NCBI GenBank assembly: GCA_002803225.1 | Contig: NXFV01001845.1 | Span: 1-64,000, forward strand | Source of the DNA: Gamarada debralockiae | Taxonomy: Eukaryota > Ascomycota > Leotiomycetes > Helotiales > Hyphodiscaceae | DNA length: 64,000 bases | Reading direction: 5' to 3' | Part shown: one piece after another, positions 47,338-58,536 of the stretch | Layout: every line of letters begins with the position of its first letter | Position numbering within the stretch: the stretch's first letter is position 1 | Notes under the pieces: generated by a model | What the model was told of the DNA's origin: nothing | Seen by the model: only the letters and a program-made list of their open reading frames with translations | The model's database searches: none | Program-made: the position numbers and the translations under genes

Positions 47338-49084
47338 TTAGAAGGACCACCCAACGCAACCAGCAGAGCTAACCAACATCGACAATCCCACAAGCAAAAC
47401 AACACCCTCATACTTCATCATTCCATACCCAGCAGCATCCACCGTGCCCTTAACAAGCAACCCACTAACCGCACCCCCAAAAATATTCCCCGCTCCACGC
47501 TGAAAATCAAAAATACTGTATAACCAAAGACTAGTGGCACGCTGACTAGTCAACGATGTTGTAAAGCGACAATATAGCACGCTATATCCGCCTGCAAAAA
47601 CACCGTAGAGAATTGAGAAGACAAGGAGGGGTCCGAGACTTTTGCTAAAGCCCCAGAGAAGGAAGACTGCAAGTGCAGAAAAGAAGGGGGAGGCGAATAG
47701 GGGAAAGTGCGCGCCATAACGGTCAGCGAGGTAGCCCATGCTGATTTGGCCTGCGATTTGAGAGACGTTTAGGAAGGAGAGAACGAGTGCGCCTTGGGTG
47801 TGGGAAAGTCCGATGTCGGATGCGTATGCTAGACATGTTAGTGCGGAAGGAGAGACGTGGCGAGGGGGGTATACATGGAATATAGATGAAAGGTAGGAAG
47901 TACCCCAGGCCTTGAAAGATGTTTGAAAATGTTGAAGAGATAAAAACTCCTTTTGCGAACACATTTATGTCCAGCTTGATTTCCTCTGAGCTAAATGTCT
48001 TCGGCGGGAGTCGAGGCTTGAGGAGAGGCAGGGTTAGACCGACGAGGATGAACTTGGGTATCATGTCAACTCAAGTATTAAGAGCTTCTTGCATGAAAGC
48101 TCACAATTCCAACAGCAAACGCCCTCAATGTAGTAGCATAGCCATAGCATCGCAAAAGTCTTTCGATGATGAACGGGAGACCAAGTCCACAAGCACTTGC
48201 TGATCCAAACCTCGGAGGAGTCAGCACCAAGTCATGTAAGTCGAAGATTGACCTACATGAGTCCGTACGCCAGACCTCGCCGTTTGACGAACCACTCATT
48301 CAACATACTCAACACTGGGTAGTAAATGATGACAATGCCAGCGCCGTACAAGATTCCTTGAGTGGCGATAAGGTGCCATAGCTTTGTTGAGAAGCTGCTG
48401 CTAAGGAGAGCCACGACGCAGATCAACCAGCCACTACATATCATGTGTCTTTGATACCGTTGATACTTGATGGTGAACGGTGTGACGAGAGGGTTTCCTA
48501 AGTAAGATATTCCCTGTACATGTCAGTTATACCCACAGAAGAGATCAGATTTGACATACGGTCGACAAAGTTCCAACGACGGGGATATACTTATTGTTCT
48601 CGAAGGGCGGGTGACCCTGGTAGTAGGATTGAAAGACTCCAAAGCACATTGGAAACCCTGCGACTTGGTCAGAACAAGGACTGAATATTGAAAGGGATTA
48701 ATACTCACCCCACATCAAACCTTCGATTGTAGCTGCTCCCAGTAAAAATGCCCATGCTGCCCGTCCGCCATCATCTGGTGGGAGACTGGACGCTTTGGTT
48801 ATCTCCACAGGGGCACTCTTCTCTGGGTCAGATTCGGAAGTCTGTTCGATGATATTATCCTGTGCGGGCTCAGGTTCGTTGATGCCAAAGTGGCATGGGA
48901 AACCACGCTCTGCTCCAATGGAACTTTTCCTCGTCGCAATCCCGCCAACAATCTTCGCCACACCCCAGAACGTAAGATGGCCTCCGGGCTGCATCCGAGC
49001 CAACGATTGAGCGGTGGGCGAGTCCAAAGACTTGCGTCTGCAATCAACTATTTTTTGAGGGACGTCGACATTTGAGATACTCAT
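47338..49084 (-). CDS. MFS transporter, monocarboxylate-permease-like
   Basis: Six exons on the minus strand (49084-48709, 48657-48560, 48513-48257, 48210-48105, 48052-47875, 47828-47338) join in frame to 501 residues. The first span follows a PPDDGGRAAWAFLLGA segment, the DGG-W motif that marks monocarboxylate-type permeases (TC 2.A.1.13), and continues IEGLMWGFPMCFGVFQSYY. Later helices include ILYGAGIVIIYYPVLSMLNEWF, then the central loop, GYLADRYGAHFPLF (loop motif) and YGVFAGGYSVLYCRF, giving twelve spans in total. A Met at 49162 is in frame, but the context and family length favour 49084. The likely role is uptake or export of a carboxylate or similar small acid; the substrate cannot be read from the sequence. 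Confidence 0.85.
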
Positions 49085-51141
49085 TTTGACGTGCGTTGGA
49101 AGGCATCGAGAGACGATTCGAGAAGGGAATTCGAGGCTTCTATAAAAATATCTTTGTCGCATGGCATTTCTCCATCCCTGCCAGTTGGCAATTGCTCAGC
49201 CCTAACATTCCGCCATCGCTAGCAGCTTCCCGATAGAACTTTCTTGTTGGAGTCCGCATCTTGGCCTGCGAATAGTGGATCGTGATTGTAAAAACCCTGC
49301 GGAACAATTAGCCGCTTATGGTTACTCGAAATCGTATTGAGTCTCAGCTGTTGTGTTCTGCCCAAGGCGTTGCGCGGTCTGGGTTGATATTGAAGCTAAA
49401 ACCTTCCCGTGGCGCACATGATCCTGATTCAGTGGACGGAGTGGTCGAGCCAGCGGTACGTTGCAGCAGCCGCATGATCCCGCATCGATCTCGGCCAACA
49501 GCATAATCAGTATCGATTTATGGCTTGGCCTCGGCCTTTCTTGGGATTTCATCTATCAATGTTGATATTTTGTAACCTCATCCAGATTTCTGTGTCAGCA
49601 TGACCTCATGCGCAGCAAAAACTTCGTGCCCTTGAGATCATAGTTAAAGTGCATCCGCGGACATATCGGTAGAGAAAAGTGCAGTTGGAGTTAGAGGGAA
49701 CTCAAAAATATTTCCGCTTCCAATCGGAGTCGTGAATTGGTTTGGGCTGGCTTGTAATGCAGTAAGAGTCTAGCCTGATCTAGTAAATATCGTCATGATG
49801 CCCAATGCCCGGTAAGCTAGCTTGGTGGTTGTTATTAATGGAAACTCTATGGTAGTTTTCTGTAATAGTCTTTGTGTGGTCTTAATTTGATTTGCGGTTT
49901 GCAAAAAGTTCACAGTACTCCTTTAGAAAATCCTCCCTTTCCACTCGCTTAACTCGGCTAATGCAACCACCCTTTTCGTCCTGGAAAGTCAGGTAACAGA
50001 GGGAAGAGTAGTGGAATTCATCTATTGAGTCAAAATTTATTCCGATAATTGGTGACACTCACTGCTTATTGTTCACAACCTTAGGTAAGTCGTATGTGAA
50101 AAATCCTTCTTTGTCAGGAAAATATACTTGTTGCGAGGTCATAATTGTAGAATGTGAAAGCAGCTTGACATTTAGAGAGTAGTGATCCTAGGGCTATATA
50201 TACAGCGTACTGGCTCATAACCTATGCAACAGGGCCAAGGGGTTATGACTCAGATGTCACGTTCCAACAATACTTGATAAATGCGGACGTGAGAACACTT
50301 GCTCACAATGAAAAGTCTTTGGTTCTGCTTTAATTACAGTTGTCTTTTGAATTGGAAGAAAACAGACTGCTGATGTCCTAGCTTAATGTCTGACCATTCC
50401 TGTCAACATCAGTTCATTTTCTTTAACATCAGGTCGTTTTTGGTATATACATATATATATAGGTTCTCTTTTCTGAATTAACGCCAAGTGTCCTGCTCTA
50501 CTGTCCGGCCGTTTCTCCCAGTATCAGCCCGTTTTGTCCGATATCGCGTCGTTCTTGCTATCCGTCTGTTTCATGGTAACTATCAATGCGAGCCTTTCGT
50601 GAATTGGACTACTTAGTAGGTCAATTGGCCATCTAATTGATCAACCCTATGATTTCTGAATTCAACTACCTAATTGGTCGATCTCTATGGAACCATAAGC
50701 TTACACAGGGGTTGTAATCTTAAATACGAAGACACACTTTATTGAAATCCGTCCATTTTTTGCGAATGCTAGGAATATCAAAATATCTACGGATTTGAAT
50801 TCGCATATAAACTTAACAAGCTCGCCAAATCACTTGATTAAAGACTTATATGATAGAGAAGAAGCAAATGTTTTATTAAATTAAAATTTTGGGATATTTT
50901 AATTTAAGGCACAGTTGCTCTAGATTTCTTATCGCGACACAAGCCTGGGCAGAATGTTCGCTTAAGAAATGGACGGATCTCAATAAAGTGCGCCTTCGTA
51001 AGAGGGCTAGCGTCAGTTGAGTTGTATTTTGGGGGCGAAATATAGTGGCATTTCTAGACCTAGCTGATATCTAAGGAGCTGAAATACAAGGGAAGAGCTC
51101 TCTTATATCGCAAAAGAGGGGAAAATACAGGCCTTACCTGA
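49085..51141. other. AT-rich intergenic stretch
   Basis: No gene supported. Contains a short TA dinucleotide run (about 50447-50461). At about 50400-50570 there are several degenerate 20-bp direct repeats around ATCAGxxCGTTTT (for example CATCAGGTCGTTTTTGG, TATCAGCCCGTTTTGTCC). Base composition suggests decayed repetitive DNA. Confidence 0.45.
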
Positions 51142-51354
51142 TTAGGCAGTTCCAACCAACACAATCGAACTAACAGAGTGCCTGTACTCATAGCGATCAA
51201 GGATTTTGGCTCGTAAGTCTAGTTTAGTCTCCCTACGAGAGGTTTTTGGCTTGTAACCCATTTTCGAGGCTAAGGAAGTGTTGATGTTTTGGTTAAAACT
51301 AGTTATGGTGGGGTGAGGGCAAACTAGCCCTGCGAAGCTAGCCAAAAATGACAA
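51142..51354 (-). mobile_element. Possible N-terminal transposase scrap (Tc1/mariner-like helix-turn-helix)
   Basis: On the minus strand, KTSRRETKLDLRAKILDRYE resembles the start of the first helix-turn-helix of fungal Tc1-like transposases. The sequence that follows quickly reaches a stop, and no DDE block is found. No terminal repeats identified. Weak call. Confidence 0.3.
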
Positions 51355-51886
51355 ATCACGTGATGAACACTTATGGAACCGATTGTAAATTCTAGGATCA
51401 TTGTTATTACTAGTAGCTAGCTCGAAATTCTACTAGTCTATCTCGGCCTATGTAGCCATACGAATATAGAGGATTGGAAAAATTCGCTTGGGAGACATGC
51501 CTTGCTGTTCTTTTGGGTTATCCCGAATTACAATAAGCACAGCTTGTTTACTAGGTTGGCTAGAACAGCGAACTGGTCTACTATCACTCGTCTATTTATC
51601 TTTGGCATATATAAATGGAGATATCTGACGATGATTGGGATCTATGCAATGAGGGACAGTAGTTGTTTAGTGGGCATCCCAACAATTTTATAGAACAGGG
51701 CGGGGATAATCTAGAAGCCACTGAAGTCGATTCCTAGGTTGTTCTGACTTATGTTATTGATTTTTGGTGTCCTGTCCCTTCACTGAGACACCACAGGTTA
51801 TTAAAGAGGGTTTGTTCCGCCTATACCTGTATGCCCTCTATCGGGAGAGGTTCTATGGTTGTTTTCAAGTCTCCTTCGCATGCTTT
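51355..51886. other. Gap 3' of the Zn2Cys6 gene
   Basis: AT-rich, no gene supported; continues the decayed stretch to its left. Confidence 0.35.
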
Positions 51887-53587
51887 TCACCACGTGATCC
51901 ACGCCTCATCGTACTTGTTTCCTAAACCATTGTATTCGTTCCGCTGTCCCTTCAAGAATTTCACCAAACATCGTCTTTCTGCAACTCGAAGCGACCTCTC
52001 CACCATGTATATCCTCACCGATAACGGCACATCCTCCGCGCACGTCACCTCGTCCAAATCACTCTCCTCCTCTCCGATAACCCACCTCACAATCGCTGCG
52101 AGGACCATAGAATCCCAGACTCCTTCCCTTCTTGGCGTAGCAGAAAGAAGCGCAAGTGCCTTCCTCCTTATAATTGGATCCCGACATCTCACCGCTGTGT
52201 AGTACAGCGGTGGAAGAACGCCCATGTCAAAGGAGTATGCCGGTTTGATCCCCGAGCGTGGCATCGAGCTTGGTATTTTGCTCAGGGATTCTGCGAGAGC
52301 GACGATCTGCCTAAATTCATCGACGAGGTCGTCGAAGCCCGTTTCGTGATCATAAAGTGTAGCCTCGAGAAGGATTCTGCAGGTGATATGATGGATCTTC
52401 AACACTACCGCGCCTCGAAGTTCTTTAGAACCCATCGTAATGCGAGGATTTATCAAGAACGCGTTCAAAGTGAAGAGCCAGCGTTCGAGCTGAGCGCGGT
52501 GGTCGGCTTGTGCTGCAAGGAACATGCTCAGAAGATCATCTGGTAGCTCGCTATTCGACATACTGTTACTCGCTTGGTTTCTTGCTGCGGTGAGTCTCTG
52601 CCAGGCCTCATGTTCATAGTGGAGCATAAAGTGCAGCTGCTTATTCAGGGATTCTTGCGCTTCGGTCAAAGTGGTGAACGCCTTTGGTATTGGTGGGCCC
52701 ACAACGGCATCTAAGTCCTTCGCCACCAATTTATAGTTGACGGTCCTTGTGTTGATATACGTCGAGGCTTGCAGATCCAGTTGGATGAACAATGGTGCCA
52801 GGGTATTCTCGATAAATGAACGGTCGTGATATGACGGCATTTCACTGGGCAATGCGGGGTAGCGATCCTTATGCATCAATGATCCCAGAATCCTTAACCC
52901 GCTATCCAGGTGTGTTAGAGCTGCTTGGTAATCTCCTTGGAATGTTTCGAGACAGATGAACAGCAGACAGCAAATCAAGATCACCTCTCCGGACGGAGGT
53001 GCCACCATGCAAAGTTGGTTGCTCAAATGCTTGATAGCTTTGTTGCTTTGTTGCAGAGCAAACTGTCTTCTATCCAGTGCTTCGCCATTCTCCAAACACC
53101 GCGAACTATGTTCTTCATATATTTCGTGGAGTGAACCCAGCGCAATCACGGCGTGGAGTATCGCGGGGTCCGTGTGACTTGCTTGAAGCAGCAGTGTATC
53201 CCAGAATTCCGAGGGGAGATATCCTGATATCTCGGAAGCAGTTCGTTGGCAGAAAAAGTAGAATCCTCGACGCTCTTGAGCGTCCCCATCGATGTTGGAA
53301 GTTGGACCCTGTGTGATCGAGAGCCTGCGCGGGCTCGGAGACTTGCTGGTGGACTTGGGTTTGCGTTTATCGTTTCGAATGTCCTCATAGCCATCGCAAC
53401 GCCGTCCGGTACTAGTACATCTCAAACATTCTGGCTTCTCTTCTCCGCACTTGACATGGCGTATTCTGATTCCCAATGTCAGCTTCTCCTAAGATAAGCA
53501 AGATTGCTATACGGAGACTAACTTGCACGTTATGCAGCCTGTCCTTACTTTTGCTGTTCTTGCTCGTTTTCGAATATGAATCTGCAT
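51887..53587 (-). CDS. Zn2Cys6 transcription factor with fungal-specific domain
   Basis: Exons 53587-53523 and 53465-51887 (57-nt intron, GTTAGT donor, CAG acceptor) give 547 residues. The intron splits the DNA-binding domain. Splicing yields the binuclear cluster C18-x2-C21-x6-C28-x6-C35-x2-C38-x6-C45 (GCITCKIRHVKC then KPECLRCTSTGRRC), preceded by a basic KRARTAKVR. After a Ser/Pro/Lys linker comes FYFFCQRTASEISGYLPSEFW, with LLQASHTDPAILHAVIALGSLHE, the start of the middle-homology region found in many fungal regulators. The rest is helical to the end. No pathway gene lies next to it that would reveal its target. Confidence 0.9.
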
Positions 53588-54153
53588 TGATTCACATTGA
53601 TACTTTTTCTCCGGCAATCTGCGAGGCCAAGATCTTATCAATCGCGAAGATGGATAGACGTCGTCGGGAGACGCGACGCGGGTAAGATTACCCCGCCGCA
53701 GGGTGCGGTGAGGCACGTGACATAATACGATCGGTCCAATGAGAGTTTGTCGAAGTACGCGGCGGGGACGCCAAGAATAGAGGAGGCTTCAGGCAGCTCT
53801 GAAGGATTCGATGAAGAATCAATAGGATCAAAACAGTTGACTTAGATTACGACTTCAACAACGTGGGCCCTTGCCAAATGGCAGTCCTGTTAATCTTGTC
53901 AGTAGGTTAATTGAGATCATCATCGCTGTTTCTCTATCTTCTGCAACTTCCCGCTCTCCGTTTGTCAGTTTCACTTTTCACTCTCCTGATTTTCTACGGT
54001 GACTCAAATTCTGAGCAGTGGGACCGATATCTTGCTATCTTGCTCCGAATCCTGCTCCACAGTGGAATTGTTTCCGTTTGAATTAGGTACAGATACGTCG
54101 GAAAATCTAAAGTGTATATTATCTGCCACAACATCCTCGGTGAGATTTCCAAG
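53588..54153. other. Divergent promoter interval
   Basis: Separates the divergent Zn2Cys6 gene and the gene at 54154. No gene supported; no operator could be identified by eye. Confidence 0.4.
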
Positions 54154-55464
54154 ATGAAGGCTCCAGCAACCACGACGCAAATGGAGGCTGCTCCTGGAAA
54201 TTCTGTTCAAAGGCGTACACCGTCAAACTCCAGCATCGGTTCTACATGCAGAACAGCTTCTCCAGAGCGTCATGAAGAGACCGAGACATACTTCAACCCG
54301 CCAACATACGACGGTCCTGGCATTCTCCCGCTTGAAGAGAAAGAAAGTCCAAATGACCAGGCCCAGCAGTCTACTAGACCCCAATCCAGCACTGTCTCAG
54401 AGAATCATTCCATCCCTCTCAACAATTCTTCACAACCACCTCCTGAGAACTTTATCCTACCCTTGGAACAAGTACGATGCGATATCATCCCCAGCCGCCC
54501 AGCCGCCTGGGTCGTGAAAGAGAAAGGTGTCAAACTTTCTACGTTAGGAGCGGCAATCCTGCTCAATGATGGGATTTTAAGCTCCAAAGATCTGACACTG
54601 TATATCCCCTTCTCTCACATTACTTTATCCTCCCTCGCCCTGTTTGAGCGATTGAACACAACTGACACAACCCCCTCCAGCCTCTTTTCTCCGTTGTCTG
54701 CCCAGGCTGTAGATCAAGGACCAACAGATCCAATCTCAGGAATCCTGACCGCAACGCACCGAACCGTTGTCGGAGTCCTCGGTGGAGTAGTAGATTATCC
54801 TGTTGCCATCTCCCGCGTCGCAACATCAGATGCTGCAACCAGTAAACGCCAAGCCGCATCTTTCGCACTCGACAGTGGCAAGGGGGTCTCAAGAATTGTG
54901 GGTACAGGGCTGAAGGCTCCTATGGAATTTACAATGGGGATTTCGCAAGGGTTCCACAATGTTCCGAAACTATGGGGAGACAAGACGGTTCGCGATGCGG
55001 AGCCAGTCAGTGGTGTGAGTAGTGGGTTAAAAGCGGCTGGTAAAGGATTTGGCTTGGGGCTCTATGATGGCATCACAGGTCTCGTCACACAGCCTGTTAA
55101 GGGTGCCCAAGAAAGGGGTGTTACCGGGTTTGTGGGAGGGTTCTTCAAAGGGATTGGGGGAGTGGCGTGTAAGCCCGCCGCTGGTAAGGCTCTCGCGTCT
55201 TTCTTCCTTTGATTGCTTTAAGGGGCTCTAACATTACAACTAGGGGTTGCCGGCTTGCCTGCATATGCTTTCAAAGGAATTTACGAAGAATACCAGAAGA
55301 TGCGCGGTACGAATGTTAAGTCTTACACCACAGCTACCAAATTGCAACAAGGATGGGAGGAGTTGGGTTCTTGCACGTTGGAAGAAAGGAATGAGGTTCT
55401 AAGAAGGTGGTATCAGGTGCGGAGTCTGGAAAGTCATAGTGGATTCAAGGTTCAGAGCTTTTGA
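54154..55464 (+). CDS. Membrane-associated Gly-rich protein with a lipid-transfer/glucosyltransferase-type C-terminal module
   Basis: Exons 54154-55183 and 55244-55464 (60-nt intron, GTAAGG donor, CTAAC branch) give 416 residues. The N-terminal 140 residues are disordered (Ser/Pro/Gln). A compact region follows (WVVKEKGVKLSTLGAAILL). Gly-rich amphipathic blocks then read GLGLYDGITGLVTQPVKGA, GVTGFVGGFFKGIGGVACKP and, after the splice, GVAGLPAYAFKGIYEEYQK. This block order is familiar from the C-termini of fungal sterol-glucosyltransferase-like and Vps13-related proteins, where it contacts membranes. Here it stands alone, with no GT28 or Vps13 N-terminal domain. Likely a peripheral membrane protein; function unknown. 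Confidence 0.75.
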
Positions 55465-55680
55465 AAGGTACCATGCAGGCATTTTCGTTGACAATCTGTG
55501 TGCTTTTGTCCTGATGAAGACTTGCGATTTAGCGATCTTTAATTTTTGTTACCGTTGTTTTCGGTGGAATAGTTGCTCTATCTCAAATATGTCTCAAAGG
55601 CATAGTCGCTTTCAATAATATTACGCTTTGGATTCAACCTGAAAGGTGAAAACGTGATCTTTTCTCCCTTTGTATCGTAG

Positions 55681-56389
55681 ACTATTTATAGAGGCCTTCC
55701 ATTCTCCATTTTCCAATCGCCTTAATTTCCTCTTGCCATCATCTCTCATCACATACAATCGCACAGAACCTGGTAGCTTAACCCCAGCAGCGACCCAGCC
55801 ACCTGCGCTAAATTTGCTACCAATATGCTACAATTCAAGTGCGCTAGCCCCAACATTGAGAGCCGAGCTACAATTCATACTTCTGAACGAAGTTTTCGCC
55901 GACGAGGCCCTCACACCGCCAATCAACGAGGACCGCACCAAGCTTTTCGCATCGTCTCCCGGTTCGGAGGAGTGCTGCGAATATTCAGTTCGTCTCCGTA
56001 TCCCAAACCAACTCAGCGCACCCGAACTCACCAACCGTCTCGAAGTTTTCTTTCGCACATCGAAGCGCCCCATTTCCGGTGGTCGCACGGAGTTCTCTAT
56101 CTACGTTGGCGCTGACTACTGGGACGAAGTTGAGAAAGAGTCTTGTTGGGCCATTGAACGTGGGTTTCCAAATGGAGAACAGGAGCACCGGACGATTTAT
56201 CATTGGGTAGCATGGTATGGAGACCCTGCCGAAATCGGGGCTGAAAGAAGTTGGGAATTTGTGATTACTCTGTTGAGGGGCTTTTTGGACAGCTGCTTTG
56301 ATGGCCATGGAGAGGAACGCAGTAAGGCGGATGTGGAGAGCAGAATGAGAGATAGAGGACGGATGATGGATCGTCTGTTGATGACCTAG
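55681..56389 (+). CDS. Unknown protein of about 236 residues, first exon uncertain
   Basis: A long open frame ends at 56387-56389 (MMDRLLMT, stop). It has no ATG near its start, and a CGTAG acceptor at 55676-55680 suggests an upstream coding exon that I could not place. Visible features are SAPELTNRLEVFFRTSKRP and TEFSIYVGADYWDEVEKE, a Trp/Tyr-rich HWVAWYGDPAEIG stretch and a charged C-terminal helix. No family recognised. The composition is coding-like, and no competing frame is as long. Confidence 0.5.
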
Positions 56390-56907
56390 GCGGAAATCAC
56401 CCAAGGACCATACACGCTGGCCCGAGGATTTTCCTCATTATGGTGGGATTGAATGATAGGTCTGCTGGTCTGAGAGATGTACTTGTGGGCCGCCTTTGCT
56501 GTGGGGAAGTTGTTTCATGAATTTGCTTTAGAGTTTGTTGGGTCAAGTGAACCATTCGATCCATTGACGGGACTTGATGTTGAAGTATGACTCAAGTTTG
56601 ATAATTCAACCAATGACATTCCACTAGCTTGAGCTATTGTCCATTGACTTCAAAGCATGAGTCTCGTTTCCATACATATGATGATCTAGCTCACTCAGTT
56701 CTGCTGGCGAGAGTTCCACTCTCGGTCGAAGACTGTAAGTGATCTCTGTGCTGCATGGTTGTCAGTAACGTGCCTCGAGAGCTCTTTTGCGTGGTTGATC
56801 TCCGACTTAACAAGTAATAGAAAATTAAAGCTTTTTGCCTAAGGCGTGATGATACATAATATCTTATATGCCAATTTCTAGAGTAGTATGAATAGCCTTA
56901 TACCACA
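56390..56907. other. Convergent 3' flanks
   Basis: Lies between the unknown gene and the FAD dehydrogenase gene. Nothing recognised. Confidence 0.4.
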
Positions 56908-58536
56908 TTACCTACCAGCCTTCATCCTCTTTAAGTGCTCTACCGCGAGGTAGGAAAATACAATGCCTCGGCAGATACTGAAACCACTATTGTACCCCGT
57001 GCCGTTTGCAGTTGGCGCGGCCACAACGCCGACAGCATAGAGCCCAGAGATAGGACACCCAGCATTGTCGAGGACCTGGCCATCAGGGCCAGCGTGCACG
57101 CCGGCTGCACCTATACCAGTATTCAAGACGCGCATCTTCATACCAAAGAAGGGTCCGCATTCGATGGCCCCGAGTACGGAGCAGGGCTCATGCGTCGCAT
57201 CGCCGTGAAACTTGGTAACCCAGCTATTTCCGCCTCGGTCGAAGTCCGTGTCCTTGCCGTCCCTAGAGAATTTGTTGAATCGCTCAACACTCGCAACAAA
57301 GGCATCTGGGTTGAGATCGAGTTTAGCGGCCAGCTGGGGCAGGGTTGGTGCTTCCAAGACCCCCATCTTTTCTGGGTAAGGCTGCCCAGGGCCAGCAGGG
57401 CTGAGTCCGTACTTTTGATGGTGGTCCTCATCCCAAATCAAGAAAAAAGGCTTTTTGGCTTTTCCGGTAGTCACTGCACTGCAGATCGCCCGATAGTAGG
57501 AGTCGTCGCAGAAGCGCTTCCCCGTTGAGTCTACAATCATCGAATGCGGTAGCGACAACTGCATAACATAACGGAAGCCTAGGTCGTAGTCATCTAACGG
57601 ATCGGATGCGAGGTAGCCGGGAACATGCAGAGCAGTGCTAATAGGCATTTGGATGATGCGGGCGCCAATCTCGCGTGCCATCAACAGGCCGTCACCACGA
57701 AGGCTCGGTGGAGCCACCGAGCCGGTCTCTTCTGGCAGCAGCGACGAGTACTGCTCGACGAGATCGAAGTTCCAATCATAAGAGCCGGTCGCGAGAATAA
57801 CGGCGCCGGTAAGTGTGGGTTGGCTATTTGTTGCCTCACACACAATTCCGGTGACGGCGCCGTTGCGGCTGAGGAGCTTAATACCGCGGTGATGCAGTAG
57901 GACTGGTATTCCCCGGCGCCTCACAGCGCTAAGGAAGTGGGCGACCAGCCCAGTGCCCATGGTTAGGACGTCCTTAGCCTGACGGTCGGCGGTCAGTGCG
58001 GCAATAGCTGCTAGATCTCCGTGCAGGCTGAAGATTTCATCGTACGTTGGGCCCGGCGGATGATGGGGGCTGACAAGAAGCTTTGAGCGCAGCTCGCCAA
58101 GAATGTCACCGCGTATTGGAGCACCAGACAGATAGCGGCCCTGAGCCTTGGACCCAGCGACGCCGGGATAGTAGTAGTCTGATAGGCCGTGAACAATTTC
58201 CCACTTAATATCGCCACGCTGCTCCAGGTCTTCTAGGACACGCGGTGACTCGCTGACCCACTGCTCTAATGAGGCCTCATCAAGCACGCTTGGCTCATCA
58301 TTGATCGCCTTTACATACTCACTCGTCTCATCAAACGTGTCCTCGATACCTTCGCGCACCATCACATGATTTAGCCCAGCCCAGACTTGGCCTGATGAAA
58401 AAGCCGTCGAACCGCCAATCTTGTCAGATGCTTCAATGACGACGGCGCGGAGCCCTAGGTCGTGCGCACGTATGGCAGCACAGAGTCCCGCGGCACCGGA
58501 ACCGACGATCACGACGTCGTACTCACTGTCTGCCAT
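56908..58536 (-). CDS. FAD-dependent dehydrogenase/reductase (FAD_binding_2; fumarate reductase / 3-ketosteroid dehydrogenase-like)
   Basis: A single uninterrupted exon of 542 residues from the ATG at 58536. The N-terminal Rossmann motif is VIVGSGAAGLCAAIRA (G12-x-G14-x2-G17), followed by VVIEASDKIGGSTAFSSGQ, the FAD-contact sequence of the fumarate-reductase/ketosteroid-dehydrogenase superfamily. VILATGSYDWN is the second FAD segment. The C-terminal block ISGLYAVGVVAAPTANGTGYNSG followed by a closing helix completes the flavin site. Family members hydrogenate or dehydrogenate activated C=C bonds of steroids, fumarate or related acids using FAD; the substrate is not predictable. It is intronless, unlike most neighbours, and looks GC-richer than its AT-rich flanks, so acquisition by transfer is possible but unproven. 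Confidence 0.9.
   Translation of the reverse strand: MADSEYDVVIVGSGAAGLCAAIRAHDLGLRAVVIEASDKIGGSTAFSSGQVWAGLNHVMVREGIEDTFDETSEYVKAINDEPSVLDEASLEQWVSESPRVLEDLEQRGDIKWEIVHGLSDYYYPGVAGSKAQGRYLSGAPIRGDILGELRSKLLVSPHHPPGPTYDEIFSLHGDLAAIAALTADRQAKDVLTMGTGLVAHFLSAVRRRGIPVLLHHRGIKLLSRNGAVTGIVCEATNSQPTLTGAVILATGSYDWNFDLVEQYSSLLPEETGSVAPPSLRGDGLLMAREIGARIIQMPISTALHVPGYLASDPLDDYDLGFRYVMQLSLPHSMIVDSTGKRFCDDSYYRAICSAVTTGKAKKPFFLIWDEDHHQKYGLSPAGPGQPYPEKMGVLEAPTLPQLAAKLDLNPDAFVASVERFNKFSRDGKDTDFDRGGNSWVTKFHGDATHEPCSVLGAIECGPFFGMKMRVLNTGIGAAGVHAGPDGQVLDNAGCPISGLYAVGVVAAPTANGTGYNSGFSICRGIVFSYLAVEHLKRMKAGR

Noticed and set aside
50447..50570. Short degenerate direct repeats that might suggest a CRISPR-like or replication element
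   Set aside because: Units vary in sequence and spacing, and there are no unique spacers of constant length; fungal nuclear DNA has no CRISPR arrays.
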